Part shown: in pieces, positions 1-6,884 of the stretch
Layout: each line of letters opens with the position of its first letter
How positions within the stretch are numbered: the first letter of the stretch is position 1
Source: Pseudobdellovibrio sp.
GTDB lineage: Bacteria; Bdellovibrionota; Bdellovibrionia; Bdellovibrionales; Bdellovibrionaceae
Reading direction: 5' to 3'
Assembly (NCBI GenBank): GCA_020696855.1
Contig: JAJFMT010000003.1
Coordinates: 38,201-102,200 of the forward strand
Length of the DNA stretch: 64,000 nucleotides
Notes under the pieces: generated by a model
The model's input: only the letters and a program-made list of their open reading frames with translations
What the model was told of the DNA's origin: nothing
Databases searched by the model: none
Program-made: the position numbers and the translations under genes

Positions 1-531
1 CAACTCTTAAAAAAAATAGCAGGAAAGGACCCTGAAGCTTTTAGCACGTTGATGGCACGTTATCAGGGTTTGGTCTACGGCTATAGTATCAAAATGCTGA
101 AGGATCGCGTACGAGCTGAAGATTTGGTGCAGGAAGCGTGGATAAAAGTCGTTGTGAACGCGGGGAGTTTCAAACCTGTCGGCTCTGTCAGATCCTGGAT
201 TTTGAGTATTTTGCGCAATTTGATTATTGACGAATTTCGCGCAAACAAAAAGTGGGTCGAACTGAGTGAAGAAGACTGGGGCGCAATTGAAGACCCGCAG
301 TCTGGCATCGAAAACCTTTTTTCGGAACAGCAAAAGAGTGAACAGCTTCAAAAAGCATTCATGGAATTGCCCGAAAACCAAAAGCTGGTATTGTCGATGA
401 TCCTCGTGGAAGAGTTATCACAGGCCGAAGTTGCGGCAAAAATCGGGACTTCGGTAGGAGCGGTAAAAGCTCTGCTTTTCAGAGCCCGCGAAAATTTAAA
501 GAAGAACATTGAGGGAATTAAAAATGTCTAA
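1..531 (+). CDS. ECF-type RNA polymerase sigma factor, 5' end outside window
   Basis: This is an alternative sigma factor that would direct RNA polymerase to a small regulon. Region 2 is visible (LVYGYS, AEDLVQEAW, SWILSILRNLIIDEFR) and region 4 has a helix-turn-helix (LPENQKLVLSM, LSQAEVAAKIGTSVGAVKALLFRAR). The first ATG is at 49, but the frame stays open to base 1 and the upstream codons read QLLKKIAGKDPEAFSTLMAR, which is the usual ECF N-terminus. The gene therefore starts before the window. It overlaps the next gene by 8 bases, so the small membrane protein downstream is translationally coupled and is the obvious candidate regulator. Family is certain; the regulon is unknown. Confidence 0.9.
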   Translation, partial: QLLKKIAGKDPEAFSTLMARYQGLVYGYSIKMLKDRVRAEDLVQEAWIKVVVNAGSFKPVGSVRSWILSILRNLIIDEFRANKKWVELSEEDWGAIEDPQSGIENLFSEQQKSEQLQKAFMELPENQKLVLSMILVEELSQAEVAAKIGTSVGAVKALLFRARENLKKNIEGIKNV

Positions 532-901
532 GTTCGATTCCTTCTTCAGCGAAAAGGCGCCGGAAGAATTAAATAAAAAAATTCTTTTAAACACAAAAGC
601 TGAAATGGAAAGATTAAGTAAAGAAGACCGGAAATCTGAAAAGTTCAGATGGCTTAGTCTTCTTTTACCAGTGGGGGCAACAGCAGCAGCTGTACTGGCT
701 CTCTATCTGAACTTCGGCGCCGGTGTTAATAAAATGTCAGAAAACGAAGCGGCGGGTGTTATGGCCATGACTGTCTTAGGAAGTGACTTTGTAAACCAGA
801 TTCTTGAAGAGGAAGAAGCTCTGGAGATCGTTGATGAGCTTGGTGTGATTGAAGACTTTGAGACACTTGCTGCCATGTCGGAAATGGACTTGGAAGGATA
901 A
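524..901 (+). CDS. Small single-span membrane protein, possible anti-sigma factor
   Basis: This 125-residue protein has a charged N-terminal segment of about 45 residues, one membrane span (roughly residues 45-65, LLLPVGATAAAVLALYLNF) and an acidic C-terminal tail. The ATG at 524 is chosen over the TTG at 509 because GAGGGA lies 7 bases ahead of it and the residues resume cleanly with MSKFDSFF. It overlaps the sigma factor stop, which is the layout of many anti-sigma factors. I see no zinc-binding HxxxCxxC motif, so it is not a standard ZAS-type anti-sigma factor. Function is inferred from context and topology only. Confidence 0.7.
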   Translation: MSKFDSFFSEKAPEELNKKILLNTKAEMERLSKEDRKSEKFRWLSLLLPVGATAAAVLALYLNFGAGVNKMSENEAAGVMAMTVLGSDFVNQILEEEEALEIVDELGVIEDFETLAAMSEMDLEG

Positions 902-902
902 T

Positions 903-1085
903 ATGGGTGACGGTAAAAAGACGTTAACAAACTCAAGCTCTCAACCCACAACAGATGAAGAGATGTTTAAAGACCTTGATGTTTTGCTGAATTTAGAGGA
1001 ATTGGAAGAAAGCGATTTCTGGGATGAAATGATGAATTTAGGTGACTTGGATTCCGGTGACGGCGCAAAGAGAGGAAGCAACTAA
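903..1085 (+). CDS. Small acidic hypothetical protein (60 aa)
   Basis: This short protein has no signal peptide or membrane span and is rich in Asp, Glu, Leu and Met (FKDLDVLLNLEELEE, FWDEMMNLGDLD). The ATG at 903 lies one base after the stop of the membrane protein and has GGAAGGA upstream, so it fits better than the earlier in-frame start at 849. Its stop overlaps the next start as TAATG. The composition suggests an amphipathic acidic helix. I recognise no family. It is probably real because it fills the gap in a tightly coupled operon. Confidence 0.6.
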   Translation: MGDGKKTLTNSSSQPTTDEEMFKDLDVLLNLEELEESDFWDEMMNLGDLDSGDGAKRGSN

Positions 1086-1561
1086 TGCAAAGACGGCAAT
1101 TTCTGGTATCAATGTTTTTTGTCGGGTTCGCGTTAACCCTTAGAGCTCAAGAGCCCGGAACCGGTGTAACAGCACCCGATGCAGTCGGGGCGGGTGGTGC
1201 TCCGGATGCAGCCAGGGCGCGCTGGAACTCACTATCAGATGAAGAAAAAAACCGGATCAGAGAGAAGTGGCAAAAGTTCAAGGACCTGCCTCCTGAAAAA
1301 AAAGAAAAATTAAAGGCTGCGTTTTCGCGTTACAAAAATTTAAACCCTGAGCAAAAAGAAAAAATCAAAAAGAATATGAAGCGCTGGCGCTCGTTATCGC
1401 CTGAAGAAAGAGAGCAGGTTCGCGCGAAGTGGAAGAAGTACAAGGACCTGCCGCCGGAAAAGAAAAAGCAGCTTCGTCAAAGGTTTGAAAAATTCAAAAA
1501 CTTACCGCCCGAAAAACAAGAGAGAATTTTAAAACGCCTGAAAAAACGCCGCGGGGACTAG
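1085..1561 (+). CDS. Secreted helical repeat protein, DUF3106-like
   Basis: This 158-residue protein has an N-terminal signal peptide (ending near LTLRAQ, residues 16-22), a short Ala/Gly/Pro linker, then a charged helical region. The leucine of the L-S/P/N-P/D-E motif recurs at residues 50, 68, 86, 104, 122 and 140, an exact 18-residue period repeated six times, each unit also carrying an aromatic residue three positions before. This matches the DUF3106 pattern of periplasmic proteins. As the last gene of the sigma-factor operon it may be the envelope-side sensor or effector. Start overlaps the previous stop (TAATG). Family assignment is by motif; the role is inferred. Confidence 0.75.
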   Translation: MQRRQFLVSMFFVGFALTLRAQEPGTGVTAPDAVGAGGAPDAARARWNSLSDEEKNRIREKWQKFKDLPPEKKEKLKAAFSRYKNLNPEQKEKIKKNMKRWRSLSPEEREQVRAKWKKYKDLPPEKKKQLRQRFEKFKNLPPEKQERILKRLKKRRGD

Positions 1562-1564
1562 ACG

Positions 1565-4153
1565 TTACTGAGAGGCCGGAGCCCGGCCTTCAAGTTTGCT
1601 GGAGAAAAATTCTCTTTCCAGCTTTTTGTAAGCTTCGTATTTGACGTTGGAACCGAGAATCTCGGCCTGACTCTTAATTGATTCCTCTTCCAGTTCCTTC
1701 AGCTTAGCTAAATCTGCTTTAAGCTTGCTCTTCTTCAGATTCGGAATTTCTGTCACCACGTTTTGAACTAATGCATTTGAGTTCGAGATAACCTGAATTA
1801 CCTTTTCTTCCTCAACCTTCCACTGTCTTAAGAAATATTTAGTGGCGTAGTTAACCCATTCCTGCTGATTTTTGCGGTCAAGATAGGTGTCTGAGAATCT
1901 CTCGGTATAAAGAGTCGATTCGACATAGTTATCAAAGTACTTGTCAGTCTTAGCCGGGATGAAGCGGTTTTCATTATCCTTCGCTTTATTTTCAGCGGCA
2001 ATGCGGGCTAATTCCAACTGTACAGGATCGACATTCAATTTTTTATACGCAAAATTAATTGCTAATAAAACGACGATACCTGCGGCGAAACCGCGAGACA
2101 TAAGGCTGAAATTTTCTTTGCGCTTGCGGGCTTTCCAGCCTTCAAGCTGCTGGGCATGTTTTGACTCAGAACCGGTATTGATCGAAGCTTTGACTTGAAT
2201 GACCGAGTTAATAAGCTCAAAATGCTTTTCAAAGTTAAATTTTGCATAACCGGACTGCGAAGCAAGAAGCTCGAGCTTTGTCGCAATCTCCTGCGATAAA
2301 TCGACGCTGAAGTTTTTGATAGAGTCCGAGTGCTGATCGCGGATCTTTTTTAACTCTTTTAGTTCGTTAATTTTGAAGTCTTCGAATTTTCGGCTTTCAG
2401 TGTCACGCAAAGCTGTATACTCAGCCTCGATTTCTGCTTTGGCTTTCGTTTTGGCATCCCGGACCGTTTCATTCAGCCGTTCAAGTTCTTCTTCAATTTT
2501 TGTTTTCTTTTCGGAAAGGTTAGCATAGCTGGCATTTAAACGTGCCAGTTCGGCTTCGGTTTTTGCGATTTCGTCCAAGGCCTTTTGCTTGGTCTCATTG
2601 AAGTTCGCAAGCTCCGCCTCGATCTTTTTGTGGCTATCCGCAGTCTCTTTAAAAGAGTTATTAATGATAGCCAGATTTTCTTTTTCAGCTTTTAAGTGGC
2701 TGAGGGTTTTGCTCAGTTCCAGCTCGGATTCATCGCGCTGGGTCTTCGCTTCTTTCAAAAGCTTTTTATTTTCGTCAATTGAAGACTGAATTTTATTTAG
2801 CTCTTCCGTGTAAGTTTTAATTTTACTTAAGTGCTCTGATTTTTCATTTTCGAATTCAACCTGGTAAGTACGCTTTTTCTGTAAGACTTCGTTCTCAGCA
2901 TCGGTAATGATTTTATGGCGCTCGGCAAACATATCCGAACGCGCTTTTTCAATCGACAGGTCGAGCTTAATTTTATTATCTTTTTCAAAGATTTCTCTTT
3001 GCTTTTCACGTTCTTCGCGGGTTTGTTCTTCAAACTCTGTCCAAAGCCGCTGAATTTCTTCATTCGCCTGAATACGTTTATCATCTAAAAGGATTTCTGT
3101 ATCGGTGCGAAGATTTTTCAGTTCCATGCGCGTGCTTTCCAGCAGGGCATCGATTAATTTTTTGAACTCACCATGTGCTTCTTCGGCCGCTTTTTTGGCC
3201 TGAATACGCGTGTCGTTGACCGTTTTACTCCGGAAAACTTCGGCGCTCTTTAGAATGGCCTGTTTCTGCATTTCCGCATCGCGGATAATCTCTTTGGCAT
3301 GTTCGCCGGGATTTTTGTATTTAGGAACTTCTAGTCCTACGTTTTTAAAGCTGACGCGGAAGTCCTGTTCCGTTTTAGGGAATGTAGACAGGTCAACAAG
3401 CTTTTCAAATTCCTGTTTGTCACGGGGAGCGGCTGCATCCATCAATTCAGATGTGCGGGCCTCAGCCTTTTCACGCTCTTTTGTCATGTTCAGCGGAGCG
3501 GGTTTAGATTCCGGGCGCGGGACACTTCGGCGCTCGGTTACCACAGGCGGGGGAGTTTTCTTTTCGTTTAAACCTTTTGGCGGTTCGATTTCTGTTTTCT
3601 CTGGTTCTTCTACTTTTGGAAGGTGAGCCTGAAGCTCGATAGGTTCATCTGAGCTGTTTTTGCCGTCTTCGTAATTCTGGTCAGAGGCAGCATTGATAGG
3701 CTTTGTCACTTTTTTAACGGCTGAGTTATCAACGATTTCAAATTCTAAATCATCAATGTCCGATGAAGGTTCATTTACTTTAACCGCCGGTGTTGCATAT
3801 GCAGCGGGTGACGGGGCAGGAGCGGCAGCAACGCCTTCCGGGAGATAAATTTTGAGAGTCATCGGGCATTTACCGAATGAAATTTGTGCGTTTGGTTCAA
3901 TCGCAACAAATTCATGCGGTTCGATCTTACGTCCATCAACGTAAGCGCCATTCAAAGACTTCAAATCAGCAATGTAAATTCTGTTATTTTCGATTTTGAT
4001 TGATAAATGCTCACGGGAGATGCCTCCCTCGTCAACCGAAAGGTCCGCTTTACCGCTTCTTCCAAAAATGAGTTCAGACTTATGAAACTCATAAGTCTGA
4101 ACGCCTTTTGGCGAGCTTGCCTGAATGAAGACCTTAGGCCGATTGTTAGCCAT
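1565..4153 (-). CDS. FHA-domain coiled-coil membrane protein
   Basis: This 862-residue protein starts with a forkhead-associated domain (residues about 8-100) that keeps the key phosphopeptide-binding residues: Gly31-Arg32, Ser46-x-x-His49 and Asn68-Gly69. FHA domains bind phosphothreonine. A Pro/Glu-rich linker (about 105-240) leads to a very long coiled coil (about 285-670), one membrane span near residues 688-705 (FAAGIVVLLAINFAY) and a C-terminal domain of about 155 residues with no family I recognise. It is the last gene of an operon with a MotA/TolQ-like channel (16 bases upstream) and a MotB-like stator, so it is likely a cytoplasmic regulator or tether of that motor. The start ATG is followed by MANNRPKVF. 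Confidence 0.85.
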   Translation of the reverse strand: MANNRPKVFIQASSPKGVQTYEFHKSELIFGRSGKADLSVDEGGISREHLSIKIENNRIYIADLKSLNGAYVDGRKIEPHEFVAIEPNAQISFGKCPMTLKIYLPEGVAAAPAPSPAAYATPAVKVNEPSSDIDDLEFEIVDNSAVKKVTKPINAASDQNYEDGKNSSDEPIELQAHLPKVEEPEKTEIEPPKGLNEKKTPPPVVTERRSVPRPESKPAPLNMTKEREKAEARTSELMDAAAPRDKQEFEKLVDLSTFPKTEQDFRVSFKNVGLEVPKYKNPGEHAKEIIRDAEMQKQAILKSAEVFRSKTVNDTRIQAKKAAEEAHGEFKKLIDALLESTRMELKNLRTDTEILLDDKRIQANEEIQRLWTEFEEQTREEREKQREIFEKDNKIKLDLSIEKARSDMFAERHKIITDAENEVLQKKRTYQVEFENEKSEHLSKIKTYTEELNKIQSSIDENKKLLKEAKTQRDESELELSKTLSHLKAEKENLAIINNSFKETADSHKKIEAELANFNETKQKALDEIAKTEAELARLNASYANLSEKKTKIEEELERLNETVRDAKTKAKAEIEAEYTALRDTESRKFEDFKINELKELKKIRDQHSDSIKNFSVDLSQEIATKLELLASQSGYAKFNFEKHFELINSVIQVKASINTGSESKHAQQLEGWKARKRKENFSLMSRGFAAGIVVLLAINFAYKKLNVDPVQLELARIAAENKAKDNENRFIPAKTDKYFDNYVESTLYTERFSDTYLDRKNQQEWVNYATKYFLRQWKVEEEKVIQVISNSNALVQNVVTEIPNLKKSKLKADLAKLKELEEESIKSQAEILGSNVKYEAYKKLEREFFSSKLEGRAPASQ

Positions 4154-4169
4154 TTATTCCAATCTTTAA

Positions 4170-5090
4170 CTAGGCAGCGTGCTGCCCCGATTTTTGTGCT
4201 TTTGCGATTTCCAGATTAAGTGCTTCTTCAGCTAAGGCCTCAACAGGATCGCGGTTTTCATTAAATTGTTGATCATCTTTAGGTACAGCATTGTTGTCAG
4301 AACGGTACCACAGTAAGTCTAAAGCGCTTTCAAAGCGGTCAACCAACGAAACATATACGCGCTCAGGAGCCCACTTCATGTTTAAAACATGTAAGGATAG
4401 AGAAAACGTAATACCGATGATTGAAGACGTCATAGCAAAACCGATTTCGTGTAAGAAAGCATCCATGATCGCTTTACTTCCTTCGATATCGCTTAAATCC
4501 ATTCCGCCTAAAGATACGAGACCGCCTTTGATACCTAAGAAAGTACCTAAGATACCGGCAACAACGAATAGACCCGGCAAAATATTGATAAGGTCATTAG
4601 CCGCGCCCATATCAAATACACCAAATACCTTGTTGAACACAGGATTGTGGTGAAGGGTTGCGCGTGTGATGTGTTGTAACTTAGGTGTTTCTTTTGACCA
4701 TTTTAAATGTTTTAAGTGCTTTAAAAGATCTTTTACAAGCCAAGCGCAACCTTGTTTAAAAAGATAAACGCGGTCGTGCACAGACATAATGTGGTCTCTG
4801 TTTCCGTGATGTTTGCCATCGCGAATCGCGAATAACTCATAATAAGTTTTTTCTAAAAGCTTTTTAGAAAGCGCATAGAAAGAAACATTATGCATTTCCT
4901 CTGCGGCCGGCGAATCAATGAACTTGTGAACACGCGTCTCGAATGCTTTTGCAAACGATTCATGACGTTTTACCGTGTTGTAAATAGTCCATCTGAAGAA
5001 AGCAGCTGCAACAAAAACCGCCGCCATCATGTGGGGCAGGTAGTTGACGAAGTACTTAATCCCGTTGTGTAAGAGTTGTTCGTTTAACAT
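4170..5090 (-). CDS. MotA/TolQ/ExbB-type proton channel protein
   Basis: This 306-residue inner-membrane protein has one N-terminal span (about 20-38), a cytoplasmic region of about 125 residues, and two closely spaced C-terminal spans (about 168-194 and 216-237). The second span carries LPGLFVVAGILGTFLGIKGG and the third FAMTSSIIGITFSLS, which is the conserved core of the MotA/TolQ/ExbB family and looks especially close to ZorA-like members. Such proteins form the pentameric proton path that drives a peptidoglycan-bound partner. The gene lies 9 bases after the MotB-like gene and 16 before the FHA gene. It is larger than TolQ (about 230) because of the cytoplasmic region and a charged tail. 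The driven process is unknown. Confidence 0.85.
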   Translation of the reverse strand: MLNEQLLHNGIKYFVNYLPHMMAAVFVAAAFFRWTIYNTVKRHESFAKAFETRVHKFIDSPAAEEMHNVSFYALSKKLLEKTYYELFAIRDGKHHGNRDHIMSVHDRVYLFKQGCAWLVKDLLKHLKHLKWSKETPKLQHITRATLHHNPVFNKVFGVFDMGAANDLINILPGLFVVAGILGTFLGIKGGLVSLGGMDLSDIEGSKAIMDAFLHEIGFAMTSSIIGITFSLSLHVLNMKWAPERVYVSLVDRFESALDLLWYRSDNNAVPKDDQQFNENRDPVEALAEEALNLEIAKAQKSGQHAA

Positions 5091-5099
5091 GACCTCTCC

Positions 5100-6788
5100 T
5101 TATTTCTTTTTATCCATACTGAAACGGATGATAACTCGTTGCGATTTTTTACAATCATTTTTCTTACAATAATCTTCTACAGAAGCAATAGAACGGTCTT
5201 GCTTCATTAAATCCAGGAAGCTTCGGCCCGAAACCTTCAAGTTCGGAACCAGAGTATCGCGGTATTCAAAATCCATTTCGCCGTTATCTAAAATGTAATT
5301 AAAGATAGATTTGGCGCGCTTATAACTTAAATCCATGTTGTACTTCAAACCTTCGCGGTCAAGCGGGCGGTTAGAATTCGGGTCGATCACTTTACCTTTA
5401 TACGTAGGTGAGGCGAAACCAATGATCTCAACTGCGGAAATCTGGTCAGCCACATTTTCGTTTCCGAATAAAGACTTAGAGTAAACCGGCATGGCTTTCT
5501 GAAGTACTGAACGCATATCGCTCGTTAAGTTAGCCGAGTTGCTTTCGAAGTAAGATTCACCGAAATCAAGAAGAACGTCGCCGGTTTCACCGTTGATATC
5601 CGCTTTAATTCCCATTTTCGCAAATCCTGCTTTGATTTCGTTTGCGATTTTCTTACGGGCAGCGATTTCAGACTTCGCCTGAGCAAGCTGTCCTTCGGTC
5701 GCTTTTAACTGACCGGCAAGACCTGCAAGTTCACCTTGTAAACGTTTTTCTTTAGCTTCCGCTTCGGCTTTAAAAGCGGCTTCGCGGCGGCCGATTTCAG
5801 CTTTAGTTAAATTCTTCTGCTGGCGGAGAGCATTTTCAAAGGCAGCGCGGTCGGCGGCTTTTTGCGCTTCAAACTGACCTTTTAGTTGATTCATCTTCGC
5901 TTGAGTTTCAGCAGCGGCGTTGTTCAGCTTCGTATTTAAAGAAGCCACTTCCTGGCCTTTTTGCTGAAGTTCAGTTTGTGTTTGAACTAACTGACCTTTT
6001 GTATTTTCAAGCTGGCTTTGTGCCTGACGAAGTGTAAGTTTAGCATTTTCCAGCTGACCGTATGTTTCGTTTTTTTCCTGCTCGATCTGTGTCAGACGGG
6101 ACTCAGCTTCTTCTCTTAACTTCTTCATGCGCGCCTGGTAAGCCTTTTGAGTCATCTTCGCATTTTTGTAGCTGCGTTTAAGTTCAGCCAGCTTGTCGTT
6201 TAACTGCGTATTGATCTGGGCAATTTGTCCTTCTTGAGCGCGCAACTGTGTTTCTTTTTCGTTGATGTCTTTATTAAGCACAGTGATCTTTTGATTCTTT
6301 TCATCAATCACTTGTTCTTTTTCTACGATAACTTCATTACGGTTGCTGATTTTCGTTTTTGCAAAATTGTTTGCGTTGATGATATTTCGTACCATTTGCT
6401 GGTACTTATTGAGAGCCATTTCTTTTTTCGCGTGTTCTTGTGCCTGTTTCGCTAAAGAATCTTTTTCGTTTTTAGCTTCTTCCTGCAACATCGTCAGTTT
6501 ATCCATCAGCTCAACGTATTCAGTTTTTTCATCTTTTGTAGCCTGATTCTGAATATATTGTTCTTTAACGGATTCGTAAGTTTTCAATTGATTTTCAAGA
6601 TCCTGCACTTGAACGCGCAGTTTTTTATTTTCAGTCGCAGCATTTACGCCTTCAGTTCCTGAACGTAAACTTGCAACAACATATAGAATTAAAAAGATTG
6701 AGGATAGCCCTAAGAACAAATCCGAATTGGATGTCCAAAAGCTTTCATCGTTTCTATGGCCTTTATGACGATTATAATCAAATGACAT
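5100..6788 (-). CDS. MotB/OmpA-like stator protein with long coiled coil
   Basis: This 562-residue protein has one N-terminal span preceded by Asp23 (SDLFLGLSSIFLILYVV). The spacing from Asp to the following aromatic-rich helix matches MotB, where that Asp carries protons. A coiled coil of over 300 residues follows (about 50-390), then a C-terminal OmpA/MotB-type peptidoglycan-binding domain (VLLDFGESYFESNS, IIGFAS, NMDLSYKRAKSIFNYIL). I start at ATG 6788, with GGGAGAA at a good distance, rather than the upstream TTG at 6800. It is the first gene of the operon with the MotA-like channel and the FHA protein. A long coiled coil between membrane and cell wall is far larger than in MotB (about 308 residues). 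Confidence 0.85.
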   Translation of the reverse strand: MSFDYNRHKGHRNDESFWTSNSDLFLGLSSIFLILYVVASLRSGTEGVNAATENKKLRVQVQDLENQLKTYESVKEQYIQNQATKDEKTEYVELMDKLTMLQEEAKNEKDSLAKQAQEHAKKEMALNKYQQMVRNIINANNFAKTKISNRNEVIVEKEQVIDEKNQKITVLNKDINEKETQLRAQEGQIAQINTQLNDKLAELKRSYKNAKMTQKAYQARMKKLREEAESRLTQIEQEKNETYGQLENAKLTLRQAQSQLENTKGQLVQTQTELQQKGQEVASLNTKLNNAAAETQAKMNQLKGQFEAQKAADRAAFENALRQQKNLTKAEIGRREAAFKAEAEAKEKRLQGELAGLAGQLKATEGQLAQAKSEIAARKKIANEIKAGFAKMGIKADINGETGDVLLDFGESYFESNSANLTSDMRSVLQKAMPVYSKSLFGNENVADQISAVEIIGFASPTYKGKVIDPNSNRPLDREGLKYNMDLSYKRAKSIFNYILDNGEMDFEYRDTLVPNLKVSGRSFLDLMKQDRSIASVEDYCKKNDCKKSQRVIIRFSMDKKK

Positions 6789-6813
6789 GATTTCTCCCAA
6801 ACCTCTAATTCTC

Positions 6814-6840
6814 TTAACGGCTGGAATATTCAGGCTTTTG
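6814..6840 (-). promoter_or_regulatory. Candidate sigma-28 (FliA-like) promoter of motor-like operon
   Basis: Read on the minus strand, CAAA (6840-6837) is followed by exactly 15 bases and GCCGTTAA (6821-6814). The FliA consensus is TAAA-N15-GCCGATAA, so this matches 3 of 4 and 7 of 8 bases with ideal spacing. The predicted transcript would start near 6807 and carry a short leader with the GGGAGAA site used by the MotB-like gene. I see no better sigma-70 promoter in the 96-base gap. It is a pattern match only. Confidence 0.4.
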
Positions 6841-6884
6841 AGTAATTTAAGAAAACCTAGACTAAGGTTTGAGCGAGGCTTGTA

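Noticed and set aside
1573..1589. Terminator at the convergent junction of the sigma operon and FHA gene
   Set aside because: A 7-bp GC-rich stem (AGGCCGG/CCGGCCT) is present but no T run follows, and the hairpin is coding sequence of the FHA gene.
3210..3626. 138-residue plus-strand frame
   Set aside because: It lies wholly antisense to the FHA coiled-coil gene, has no ribosome binding site and shows no domain; it reflects codon bias of the opposite strand.
1565..6788. Zorya anti-phage defence system
   Set aside because: The channel and stator resemble ZorA and ZorB, but there is no ZorC, ZorD helicase or ZorE nuclease nearby, and the third gene is an FHA protein. I treat it as a related but different machine.
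6851..6870. Inverted repeat AAACCT-N6-AGGTTT downstream of the UbiB-like gene
   Set aside because: The 6-bp arms could be an operator or weak terminator, but the T run on the relevant strand is short and no regulator is evident, so I do not call it.
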